Origin: JBCBSK01 sp965250105
GTDB taxonomy: Bacteria > Pseudomonadota > Alphaproteobacteria > Rhizobiales > Tepidamorphaceae
Assembly: GCA_965250105.1 (NCBI GenBank)
Contig: OZ252290.1
Coordinates: forward strand, 744,001-808,000
DNA: 64,000 nt
Direction of reading: 5' to 3'
Positions within the stretch are counted from its first letter, which is position 1. Every line of letters begins with the position of its first letter. A model generated the notes under the pieces. The model saw only the letters and a program-made list of their open reading frames with translations, was not told the origin of the DNA and did no database searches. Both the position numbers and the translations under genes were made by a program. Shown here piece after piece: positions 50,450 through 58,698 of this stretch.

Positions 50450-50995
50450 CTATCGCCCGTCGCGCACTACCTGCCGCGCGGGCGCATCGACGGGTGCGCC
50501 GTCCTGATCCGACGAAGCGTCGGCCCTATCGACGTGAACCGGCTCGTTCGGCCAGTCGACGATGCGATCCAGGAGATCGGACAGGCCGAGCCCCCGTTCC
50601 GACACCACGCGGCCGCGCACCGAAACGCCGGCGAGATGCACGGTCTCCGGATCGCCGGACACGAGCGGATGCCACCAATAAAGATCCTGGCCCTCGGCCA
50701 CCAGGCGATAGGCGCAACTCGGCGGCATCCAGGTCAGTTCCTCGATCCGCCGTGGCGTCAATTGAACGCAGTCGGGCATCTTCCGATGCCGATCGGCATA
50801 GTCAGAGCAGCGGCAGGCATCGCTGTCGAGCAGCGCGCAGGCGACATCGGTGAAATAGTGATCGCCCGTCTCCTCGTCCTCGAGCTTGACGAGGCAGCAC
50901 CGGCCGCAACCATCACAGAGGCTCTCCCACTCGTCCGCGCTCATCTCGGACAGGGTCTTGGTTCTCCAGAACGGCGCTTCCGGGTCCGTCGTCAT
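50450..50995 (-). CDS. YcgN-like cysteine-cluster protein (UPF0260)
   Basis: A 181-aa protein of the YcgN family: N-terminal FWRTKTLSEMSADEWESLCD, then the Cys motif CDGCGRCCLVKLEDEETG, further Cys in DSDACRCSDYADRH and PDCVQLTP, and CAYRLVAEGQDLYWWHPLVS. The Cys pattern likely binds zinc or an iron-sulfur cluster; function is unknown. It sits upstream of the GTA cluster on the same strand, and in rhizobia such genes are commonly next to a penicillin-binding protein gene as here. Confidence 0.92.
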   Translation of the reverse strand: MTTDPEAPFWRTKTLSEMSADEWESLCDGCGRCCLVKLEDEETGDHYFTDVACALLDSDACRCSDYADRHRKMPDCVQLTPRRIEELTWMPPSCAYRLVAEGQDLYWWHPLVSGDPETVHLAGVSVRGRVVSERGLGLSDLLDRIVDWPNEPVHVDRADASSDQDGAPVDAPARQVVRDGR

Positions 50996-51319
50996 CCGTG
51001 CATCACGCTCCTGCCATCAGGCGCTTGTTCAGTGTTTCAAGACGTTTACGATCGTCGGACTATCCGGCGCCATGGCGGTCACAACCGCGTGCCGATCACG
51101 GTTTCCATCTTGCGTGTGACGGCCAAACAAGGCTTTATCAGCGCGCGTGGGATGATGAAAGCCGCGTCCGCGCGATGGTGACGGCCCGGAGCCGTCGCGC
51201 CAAGGGCGGTGAGCGCCCGGTCATGGCGACGGGGCGGTTTCCCTTTCGGCAGCCGTATCGTGGGCAGCCGCACCGGATGACACGGTCTCGAACGGAACGG
51301 TCTTAGGCAGACGAACGCG
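50996..51319. other. divergent intergenic region between ycgN-like and PBP genes
   Basis: These 324 bp contain two small stem-loops next to each other (GACGGC/GCCGTC and GGGCG/CGCCC around 51180-51222) and an AT-richer part near 51030-51140. They likely hold both promoters and a structured PBP leader. No coding sequence is convincing. Confidence 0.45.
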
Positions 51320-53683
51320 ATGCACGATCCGCTACGCCAGAAGAAAGGCCGCAGCCGCATTCCGGGGCTGCTCGAGATCGATGCGGCGATCGATTCGGGC
51401 CTTTTCCGCGCCGGCGAGTTCCTCAAGCGGCTCTATGGCGGCTTCTCGGCTCGAATGGAGCGGTTCACCGTGCGCGGCTTTCGCCGGGTCGCGGTCGAAC
51501 TGGCGTCGGAAAGCTGGACGCTTGGCACCGCCGGCGCGCTGGTCGCGCTGGCCTTCGCGGTTCCGGCCTTCTACGAGACCCGGTCCGACGACTGGCGCAG
51601 CGCGCAGGAGTATTCGGTCACCTTTTTCGACCGCTACGGCAATCCGATCGGCCATCGCGGCGTCCTGCATGACGACCGGGTGCCGCTCGAGGAGATCCCG
51701 GATCACCTGATCAAGGCGACGCTGGCCACCGAGGACCGGCGCTTCTTCCAGCATTTCGGCATCGACGTCGTCGGCACCTTCCGCGCGATGGTCGAGAATG
51801 CCCGCGCCGGCGGCGTCGTCCAGGGCGGCTCGTCGATCAGCCAGCAGCTCGCCAAGAATGTGTTCCTGTCGAACGAGCGCACGATCGAGCGCAAGATCAA
51901 GGAAGCCTTCCTGGCGATCTGGCTGGAGGTGCGGCTGAGCAAGAACGAGATCCTGAAGCTCTATCTCGACCGCGCCTATATGGGCGGCGGCACGATCGGC
52001 GTCGAGGCGGCGAGCCAGTTCTATTTCGACAAATCGGTGCGCGACATCACGCTCGCCGAGGCCGCCATGCTGGCCGGGCTCTACAAGGCGCCGGGCCGGT
52101 TCGCGCCGCATCTCGACCTGCCGGCGGCGCGCGGGCGCGCCAACGAGGTTCTGACCAATCTCGTCCAGGCCGGCTTCATGACCGAGGGCCAGGTCTATGG
52201 CGCGCGGCGCAACCCCGCCAATGCCGTCGACACCACGCTCGACATCGTGCCCAACTATTTCCTCGACTATGCCTTCGAGGAAGCCAAGGACATCACGGCG
52301 GGCCGCGACTTCACGCTCGAAGTGACGACGACCTTCGACCCCCAGGTCCAGCGCGTCATGGATGCCGTCGTCGAGGCGCATGTCCGCCAGCATGCCGGCC
52401 GCTTCGGCGCCGACGGCGTCGGCATGGTGGTCATGGAGCCGGAAGGCGCGGTGCGCGGCATGGTCGGCGGCAGCGACTATGGCGCGAGCCAGTTCAACCG
52501 CGCGACCCAGGCGCTGCGCCAGCCCGGCTCGTCCTTCAAGGCCTTCGTCTACATCACCGCGCTGATGAACGGCTATACGCCGAATTCCGTGGTGGCCGAC
52601 GCGCCGATCTGCATCGGGCGCTGGTGCCCGGGCAACTATTCCGGCGGCTATTCCGGCCGGCAGTCGCTGACACGGGCCTTCGCGCGCTCGGTGAACACGA
52701 TCCCGGTGCGGCTGACCCAGGACATCGGCCGCGAAACCATCGCGGAGATGATCGCAACGATGGGTGTGGAAACGCCGATCCGCCCGGTACGCTCGATGGA
52801 ACTCGGCGCCTCGGAACTGACGGTGCTCGACCAGGCGGCGGGCTATTCGGTCTTCGCCAATGGCGGCTACAAGGCAACGCCGCACGGCGTGCTCGAAATC
52901 CGCGATTCGCGCGGCGAGGTCATCTACGACCATGCCGTCGACGCCGAACCGCGCGAACGGATCATCCCGCCGCAAAAAGTCGAGGAAATGAACACCCTGC
53001 TCTATGCGGTGACGACGACCGGCACCGGGCGCAGGGCGCTGATCGACAATCTCGCCACCGCCGGCAAGACCGGCACCTCGCAGGCCTATCGCGATGCCTG
53101 GTTCGTCGGCTTCACCGGCAACTATGTCGCCGCCGTCTGGTACGGCAATGACGACTTCACCTCGACCCGGCGGATGACCGGCGGCAGCTTGCCGGCGATG
53201 ACCTGGCAGTCGGTGATGGCGGAAATCCACAAGGGTATCGACATCCGGCCGCTGCCCGGCATCAACGGCCCGGTCGACACCTCCGCCGATGCCGTCGCCG
53301 ACGCCGATACGGGCCGCGACCGGATCGTCCGGGCGGCCGGGCTCCAGCCAGCGACCATAGACGCCCTCAACGACATCGCCGAGACCATGCGCTCGGCCCG
53401 GATCGCGCTCGACCAGCCGATCGCCGGGATCGGCGTCGCCCCGGGCGGACCGGCCTCCGCCGAAGCACGCGATGTGTCCGCGCCCGAAGACGCCTCGCTC
53501 CCGGAAGACACGGTCGAAGGCGCGCACCTCGCGACACCGCCGACCACCGCCGCCGCGCCCGTCCGGGGCGTCAACAACTACCGACAGATCGCCGCGACCG
53601 GCCAACCCGGTGGATCGTCGGTCACCTTTCGTGGTGCCCGCGTCGACGGCGCCGCCTATTCGAGCGCTGGCGCGCTAGACTGA
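51320..53683 (+). CDS. class A penicillin-binding protein (transglycosylase/transpeptidase)
   Basis: A 787-aa bifunctional enzyme. A cytoplasmic N-tail of about 70 residues and one TM helix (about 72-88) precede the GT51 domain with catalytic Glu in TLATEDRRFFQHFGID (near 138) and GGSSISQQLAKN. The transpeptidase has SSFK (nucleophile Ser, near 400), SVN and KTGTSQ (near 580). The C-terminal ~140 residues are Pro/Ala-rich and low in complexity. It polymerises and cross-links peptidoglycan in the periplasm. Gene order with DUF1214 and DUF1254 downstream is conserved in rhizobia. Confidence 0.94.
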   Translation: MHDPLRQKKGRSRIPGLLEIDAAIDSGLFRAGEFLKRLYGGFSARMERFTVRGFRRVAVELASESWTLGTAGALVALAFAVPAFYETRSDDWRSAQEYSVTFFDRYGNPIGHRGVLHDDRVPLEEIPDHLIKATLATEDRRFFQHFGIDVVGTFRAMVENARAGGVVQGGSSISQQLAKNVFLSNERTIERKIKEAFLAIWLEVRLSKNEILKLYLDRAYMGGGTIGVEAASQFYFDKSVRDITLAEAAMLAGLYKAPGRFAPHLDLPAARGRANEVLTNLVQAGFMTEGQVYGARRNPANAVDTTLDIVPNYFLDYAFEEAKDITAGRDFTLEVTTTFDPQVQRVMDAVVEAHVRQHAGRFGADGVGMVVMEPEGAVRGMVGGSDYGASQFNRATQALRQPGSSFKAFVYITALMNGYTPNSVVADAPICIGRWCPGNYSGGYSGRQSLTRAFARSVNTIPVRLTQDIGRETIAEMIATMGVETPIRPVRSMELGASELTVLDQAAGYSVFANGGYKATPHGVLEIRDSRGEVIYDHAVDAEPRERIIPPQKVEEMNTLLYAVTTTGTGRRALIDNLATAGKTGTSQAYRDAWFVGFTGNYVAAVWYGNDDFTSTRRMTGGSLPAMTWQSVMAEIHKGIDIRPLPGINGPVDTSADAVADADTGRDRIVRAAGLQPATIDALNDIAETMRSARIALDQPIAGIGVAPGGPASAEARDVSAPEDASLPEDTVEGAHLATPPTTAAAPVRGVNNYRQIAATGQPGGSSVTFRGARVDGAAYSSAGALD

Positions 53684-53759
53684 CTTCCGGCGGCGGACCG
53701 GACCTGCTACCTGACCGGTCGATGTCGTTGCCTGAACCTCGCCGGATATCCGTCCTCCC

Positions 53760-54338
53760 ATGCGTGCCTTTGTCAGCTTCCTCGTGATCGCCATCGTCGG
53801 CACCGGGCTCGGGATCGGCAGCGCCTATCACGCGATCAGCACGGGCTTCGGCGCCGACACCGTGTCGACCGTAAGTTGGAAGGGTTGGAGTTCGGCGGGC
53901 GCCGCCGACGCCGACCCCTATACACGGGCCGGCGCGAGCCGCGTCCGCGACCTGATCATGGCGCCCGGCCAGGGCATGACCCTTGTGGCCGAGGCCGACA
54001 GCGAGGGCCGGCCGCTCGTGGGCACATGCGTCTATCGCATCGAGGGGCGCACGCCGGCGGCGCAATGGTGGACGCTCAGCGTCTATGACCGCGACGCGCG
54101 CCGGCCGATGGTCAATCCGGCGCGGCGCTTCGATTTCACCAGTTCCGAGATCACCCGGGACGCCGCTGGCGGTTTCGAGATCGTGATGGCGGCGGACGCG
54201 CATCCCGGCAACCATCTACCGGTCGCGCGCGATGCCCGCCTGATGCTGATGCTGCGGCTTTACGAGAAACCGGTCACGCTGACCGGCGGGATCGACGGCG
54301 CCAGCCTGCCCGCGATCGTCCGGGAGCGCTGCGGATGA
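53760..54338 (+). CDS. DUF1214 exported/anchored protein
   Basis: A 192-aa protein with an N-terminal TM/signal anchor (about 4-24) and the DUF1214 pattern: GTCVYRIEGRTPAAQWWTLS, VYDRDARRPMVNPARRFDFT and a C-terminal MLMLRLYEKPVTL. Function is unknown; related proteins lie next to DUF1254 genes. It follows the PBP gene by 76 bp and overlaps the next gene by ATGA. Confidence 0.9.
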   Translation: MRAFVSFLVIAIVGTGLGIGSAYHAISTGFGADTVSTVSWKGWSSAGAADADPYTRAGASRVRDLIMAPGQGMTLVAEADSEGRPLVGTCVYRIEGRTPAAQWWTLSVYDRDARRPMVNPARRFDFTSSEITRDAAGGFEIVMAADAHPGNHLPVARDARLMLMLRLYEKPVTLTGGIDGASLPAIVRERCG

Positions 54339-54883
54339 TCTATGCCATCGTCACCGCGCTCGGCAGCCTCGTGCTCGCCGCCCTGGTCCATATCGCGACC
54401 GTCCTGCTTGTCCCGCAGCTTGCCCATGACACGATCTGGGACGAGCTCGACACCGTCCTGACTTCGACCCAGGCCCAGGTCCTGGCCCGGCCGGGACCCG
54501 ACAGCCGGGCGCTCGGCACGCTCGATCCGAGCGTGATCATCGCCGCTTGCCGTTTCGACCTCGACGATGGGCCGCTAGCGGTGCGCGCGCCGACCACGGC
54601 GCCGCAATGGATGCTGTCGGTGCACGACCGGAACGGCAATCTGCTCTACGGCCTGTCCAGCGAAGCCGAACTCGCCGGCGGCATCAATCTGGAGCTGCGC
54701 ACCCGCGCCCAGGAGCGCGGCCTCGTCGTCTCGGCGGTGCCCGATGACCGACTCAGGATCACCGCCGAGGCAGACGCGGGCTTCGTGCTGTTCCGCATGC
54801 TGGTTGCCCATCCCAGTGAAAGCGAACAGATCATCCGCCTCGCCGAGCGCGTGCGCTGCAACACCTTGCCAGACAGGACCTAG
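54335..54883 (+). CDS. DUF1254 membrane-anchored protein
   Basis: A 182-aa partner of the previous gene, with an N-terminal TM helix (about 4-26) and the DUF1254 motifs PQWMLSVHDRNGNLLYGLSS and IIAACRFDLDDGPLAVRAP. ATGA overlap shows coupled translation. Both likely act at the periplasmic face; function is unknown. Confidence 0.9.
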   Translation: MIYAIVTALGSLVLAALVHIATVLLVPQLAHDTIWDELDTVLTSTQAQVLARPGPDSRALGTLDPSVIIAACRFDLDDGPLAVRAPTTAPQWMLSVHDRNGNLLYGLSSEAELAGGINLELRTRAQERGLVVSAVPDDRLRITAEADAGFVLFRMLVAHPSESEQIIRLAERVRCNTLPDRT

Positions 54884-54918
54884 GGATCGCCGAAATTCCG
54901 GCCGCGACGGTGGCGAGG

Positions 54919-55782
54919 TCAGCGCTTGCGGACCTGGCCCGTGCCGGACGGACCGATCTCGACCGGTCCGCCGACGATGCCCGCTCCGGTTTCGGAAAAG
55001 ACGATCTCGCCGTCGAGCAGGCGCAAGGTCTTGCCGAACACCTCGATCGCGGCGACGAGTTCGACCAGCGCCGTCTCGACGCGCACGTCGTGATCGCTCG
55101 GCAGTTCGATGCGCGTGCGATCGAGCGCATAGCCATAGGCGGCGGCACGCCATTCGAGCGCGGTATGCGCCCAGAAGGCGACGCGACGGTTTTCCGCGAT
55201 CCGCGCCATCGCGTTCTGCACTTCCGCTTCCGAGACGCTGCCGACTTCCGACAGCGCGGCCAGCCGGCGCCGGTCGTCGCGATAGACCGCCCGCACCATC
55301 ACCATGAAGGGTTCGATCAGGGCCCGGTCGGCACGGATCGACTGTTCCATCGCATTGTAGCGCGCGGCGACCGACATATAGCCGGCATTCTGCAGCGTTC
55401 GGTAATAGGCGGTGATGTCGACCTCGAAGCCCGATGTCGGCCATTGCCAGGCATGGACGACGACGCGGCGGCCACGCGTGAAGAAGCCCTGCCGGTGCGC
55501 CGGCATGAAGAAGCGGAAGGCGCGAGCGCGCAATTCGATTTCGTTGTCGGTGAGCTCGAATTGGGACGCCTGCGCCGGCTTTGTCGGCTCGGTGCCGATC
55601 GACTGGAAGGCCAGCGACCCGACACGGTTTGGTTCCAGCCGGCCGAAATCGCCGGTGCGCGTGACGCAACCGGTCAGCAGCAAGACAGCCATCAGACAGA
55701 GACAGGCCCCGTGCCGGGGAAGAACCGACTGTGGTCTAGGCGCCGCCCGGTCCTGCGCAGGACGGGGGCGTGGGTCAGGCAC
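54919..55782 (-). CDS. putative lipoprotein, unknown function
   Basis: A 287-aa protein. Lipobox LLLTGC lies about 40 residues in, so the mature protein should be an envelope lipoprotein. GTG at 55782 is chosen because it overlaps the stop of the upstream small gene by 8 bp and leaves a short basic n-region; a frame running further upstream covers that small gene. The mature body is mostly helical (DITAYYRTLQNAGYMSVAAR, AFWAHTALEWRAAAYGYALD). I recognise no family. Confidence 0.7.
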   Translation of the reverse strand: MPDPRPRPAQDRAAPRPQSVLPRHGACLCLMAVLLLTGCVTRTGDFGRLEPNRVGSLAFQSIGTEPTKPAQASQFELTDNEIELRARAFRFFMPAHRQGFFTRGRRVVVHAWQWPTSGFEVDITAYYRTLQNAGYMSVAARYNAMEQSIRADRALIEPFMVMVRAVYRDDRRRLAALSEVGSVSEAEVQNAMARIAENRRVAFWAHTALEWRAAAYGYALDRTRIELPSDHDVRVETALVELVAAIEVFGKTLRLLDGEIVFSETGAGIVGGPVEIGPSGTGQVRKR

Positions 55783-55984
55783 GGTCGCGGCCCAGGATAG
55801 CCGGATGCGGCGCATGATCGACCGGTTCGGGGGCATGCCGCTCGATCCGAACCACCGGCAGGATGACGATGTCGGCCGACGACCCGGCCGCCGTGTCGGA
55901 TACAGGGGGGCACGCCGTGCCGTTGCCGCGCGCCGTGTTGGGGCTACGGGCTCGACCAAGGTCGAAGGAGATGACATCACCCAT
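55775..55984 (-). CDS. 69-aa conserved-type small protein
   Basis: Starts MGDVISFDLGRARSPNT with an excellent GAGGAGG site six bases upstream. The middle is Ser/Thr/Gly-rich, and the end SSADIVILPVVRIERHAPEP resembles short proteins common in rhizobia that carry an I-x-I/V-L/F-P-x-V-R-Y/I-E-R tail. It is translationally coupled to the lipoprotein gene (GTGCCTGA overlap). Function unknown. Confidence 0.75.
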   Translation of the reverse strand: MGDVISFDLGRARSPNTARGNGTACPPVSDTAAGSSADIVILPVVRIERHAPEPVDHAPHPAILGRDRA

Positions 55985-56128
55985 TCTGACCTCCTCATCG
56001 CGTTGCGGCCGGCGGCTCGCCATGGCCGATGCCGCGGCATCGCGGCCGGTCTCGCCCCCCTCTCATCGCCACAACCCCCGGGGCGCCCTTCAGGAATTCG
56101 TCGCGCCCTACACTTGCCCGCAGCATGG

Positions 56129-56143
56129 TTAACAGTCCGCTAA
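56129..56143. promoter_or_regulatory. CtrA-like motif TTAA-N7-CTAA
   Basis: TTAA (56129-56132), seven bases, then CTAA (56140-56143) upstream of the DUF2336 gene differs from the CtrA consensus TTAA-N7-TTAA by one base. One match could occur by chance. Confidence 0.35.
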
Positions 56144-56199
56144 TGGATTGCTGGCTAGGGTGCCGCCAACAGGTTCAGCCTCATGCGATTCCGGCAGCC

Positions 56200-57498
56200 A
56201 TGACCTCAGACGACACCGCCCAGGACAGTTCGCGGAAAACCGGTTCCTCCGCCGACATGATGCTGGCGACGGCCCGCACGGCGACGTTGCGCGCCCTCGT
56301 CAAGGCGTTCCTCGAAGCGTCGGCAGAACGCCGCGCGACCGAGCCGAGCCTGAAGCATTTCGAGAACATCGCCATGGCGCTCTACGCCCAGGTGCCCGAC
56401 GGCGTGAAGATCGAGATCGCCCGCGCGCTCGCCGAGGCCGACCAGGTGCCGGCGCGGCTTTGCGACATGATCATCGGTTTCGCGCCGGCGCGGAACGTCT
56501 TCCTCGCCGGCTATGACAGGACCGATGACGCGACGCTGTTCGACATCGCCATCGGCCCCGATGTCGCGGCGGCGCGGGTCGTGGCCCGACGGCCGGCGCT
56601 GGCCGACGACGTGCGCGGCGCGCTCCTGGCACGCGACGATGCCGATATCTTGCAGGCGCTGAACAGAGTACCGCGCCGCGTGCCGGCCCGCCCCATCGCG
56701 CCGGCCAATGTCGCGATGGACATGGACAGAGTACGCATCGCCGCCGCGACGGCGCTGCCGGCGCCGCGGCCGATCGAGACGGTATCCGGTGCCCCAATGC
56801 CCGAAACGCTGACGGCCGAGATAGCGCACGGTGACGCCACGCAACCGGAAACTCATCTGGCCGCTCAAGAATCCATTCATGACAGGCGCAAGCGGGATGA
56901 GGACGCCATGATCGAGACCACGGTGCCGGCGGACCAGCCAACAGGTGATACGGACGGGTCGGCCGCCGCCTATCCGCTCGCCGCCCTGATCCGGTCGGAG
57001 GAGCACGACTGGCTGTCATCGGTCGCACCGGCGACGCGCCGTCTGATCGATCTCGCGGCGAGTGGCGATGTCCACGGCATGGCGGCCGCAGTCGCCGAAA
57101 CGATCGGGCTCGGGGGCGCCGACGCGGCCGTCGCCGATCTCGCCCGCCAGCTCGGCTCCGGCGACCGCGACCGGATCGCCTTCATCTTCGCGGCCCTCGA
57201 CCTGCCCAATCGTGACGCCGTCAGCCTGTTCCTGCTCATGCACGGCTCGGACAATCGCGAAGCCGATATCCGCGCCTTCGGCGCAAGCCACAGCGCGGCC
57301 ACGCCAGCGCTGGCCCGGCATCATCTGGTACAGGATCTCGGACGGCTGGTGGATGCGCGCGGCGACACCGATCCCGCGGGCCCGCCGCGCTATGTCGGCA
57401 GCGTCGCGCGGCCCGGCAACGCGGTCAGGCCGCAGGCCGCCCGCCCGTTCGGAAAGCGCCAAGACCTGCCGGCGCCGGACAAGCGGTCGGCGCGCTGA
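56200..57498 (+). CDS. DUF2336-type protein
   Basis: A 432-aa protein. The N-terminal part resembles the DUF2336 repeat pattern: IARALAEADQVPARLCDMII and VARRPALADDVRGALLARDD. The centre is Pro/Ala-rich and the C-terminal part helical, with an Arg-rich tail. Possibly a cytoplasmic scaffold or regulator; function is unknown. The ATG at 56200 (MTSDDTAQDSSRK) is preferred over earlier in-frame ATGs that lie in promoter-like DNA. A CtrA-like motif lies upstream. Confidence 0.7.
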   Translation: MTSDDTAQDSSRKTGSSADMMLATARTATLRALVKAFLEASAERRATEPSLKHFENIAMALYAQVPDGVKIEIARALAEADQVPARLCDMIIGFAPARNVFLAGYDRTDDATLFDIAIGPDVAAARVVARRPALADDVRGALLARDDADILQALNRVPRRVPARPIAPANVAMDMDRVRIAAATALPAPRPIETVSGAPMPETLTAEIAHGDATQPETHLAAQESIHDRRKRDEDAMIETTVPADQPTGDTDGSAAAYPLAALIRSEEHDWLSSVAPATRRLIDLAASGDVHGMAAAVAETIGLGGADAAVADLARQLGSGDRDRIAFIFAALDLPNRDAVSLFLLMHGSDNREADIRAFGASHSAATPALARHHLVQDLGRLVDARGDTDPAGPPRYVGSVARPGNAVRPQAARPFGKRQDLPAPDKRSAR

Positions 57499-57555
57499 GC
57501 GGCTTCTTCGCGTAGACCGGAGGAGGCAGATCGACGACGCCCGAGAGCGCCCGCC

Positions 57556-57915
57556 TTATCGTGCGTCGGGATCGTTGGTGAGATCCGCGCCGAGAAAGTC
57601 GCGTCCCTCGCGGTCCTCGATCGTGACGATCCAGATATCGGGATCGAAACGGGCTTCGCGGGCGAGACGGGCGTCGATCTCGCTTTCCGACGCGTCCATC
57701 AAGTCACCGATCTCGACGAAGCGGCGATCGGCCTCCGCGTCATAAGCCGTTTGCGGCGCCGGACCGATCAGTCGGCCGGTACGGTCGAGCCGCATCGCCT
57801 TGATGAAGATCGCGCCCGCCGCCTCGGCGCCGCGCCGCTCGACGGCGATGAACGCGCCATCGGCCGCGACCCGACGCAACAGCGCGGCGACCCACAGTCC
57901 GGAGGTGACGCGCAT
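57556..57915 (-). CDS. DUF1491 family protein
   Basis: A 119-aa DUF1491 protein: start MRVTSGLWVAALLRRVAADG, middle GAEAAGAIFIKAMRLDR, and end ARFDPDIWIVTIEDREGRDF. It lies just downstream of a peptidoglycan-binding gene and the DivJ-like kinase on the same strand, the typical rhizobial arrangement. Function unknown. Confidence 0.92.
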   Translation of the reverse strand: MRVTSGLWVAALLRRVAADGAFIAVERRGAEAAGAIFIKAMRLDRTGRLIGPAPQTAYDAEADRRFVEIGDLMDASESEIDARLAREARFDPDIWIVTIEDREGRDFLGADLTNDPDAR

Positions 57916-57943
57916 CGGCGCTCGGAAAGACCCGCCGGCGCGA

Positions 57944-58645
57944 TCAGAGCGCGCTTTCCAGCGCGCCGACCAGCCGGTCGTCTATGGCGCCGGTGACCGG
58001 CAGGCCACGATCGCGCTGAAACGCTTCGATGGCACCACGCGTCGCCGGGCCCATCAGCCCGTCGACGACGCCGGGCGGATAGCCGACATCGGCCAGCAAT
58101 TGCTGCACATAGGCGACGCCGACATCGCCGATCGCAGACGGCGCGGCTTGTGACGTCGTAGGCTGGGGCACGGCCGGCGGCGCCTGCACGCCGTTCCGAC
58201 CCAGGCCGGGCTGGGCATTGACGAGATCGCCGATGCCGCGCGCCGGTTCGGCTCCCTGAACAGCAATGTCGCGGGGCTCAGGCGCGGCACCGAGAACCGC
58301 CAGCAGCGTGACCGATGGCGTGCCGGTGATCGGTCGGCCGGTCGCCTGCTCGAACCGCAGAATGGCATCTTCGGTGGCGGGGCTGAACACGCCGTCGATC
58401 GGTCCCGTGTAATAGCCGTGCCGGAACAGCGCCTGCTGGGTGTCGGCCACGAGGCGTGCATCGATCGGCGCGGGCTCGGCCGGTCCGATGGCGAGCCGGT
58501 CCCAGGCAAAGGACCAGGGCGAGGGGTGGCGCGCGTCCTGGAAGGCGAGCGCGTTGAGCCCGACCCAGAGCAACGCGGTCACGGCAAGACCGTAGCCGGC
58601 TACCCGGAATGGCTGAATTCGGACCGTTGAGACCAATGCGTTCAT
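57944..58645 (-). CDS. peptidoglycan-binding-domain membrane protein
   Basis: A 233-aa protein with one TM anchor (about 15-34) and two peptidoglycan-binding domains (about 64-113 with QQALFRHGYYTGPIDGVFSP and about 178-228 with QQLLADVGYPPGVVDGLMGP), joined by a Pro/Ala-rich linker. It should attach the inner membrane to the wall or tune a periplasmic process. It lies between the kinase and DUF1491 genes with short gaps. Confidence 0.88.
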   Translation of the reverse strand: MNALVSTVRIQPFRVAGYGLAVTALLWVGLNALAFQDARHPSPWSFAWDRLAIGPAEPAPIDARLVADTQQALFRHGYYTGPIDGVFSPATEDAILRFEQATGRPITGTPSVTLLAVLGAAPEPRDIAVQGAEPARGIGDLVNAQPGLGRNGVQAPPAVPQPTTSQAAPSAIGDVGVAYVQQLLADVGYPPGVVDGLMGPATRGAIEAFQRDRGLPVTGAIDDRLVGALESAL

Positions 58646-58698
58646 CGATTTCCGTCTCTTGAGATGGACAAGGCCGCTATCCCCGGCATCGCCGACCC

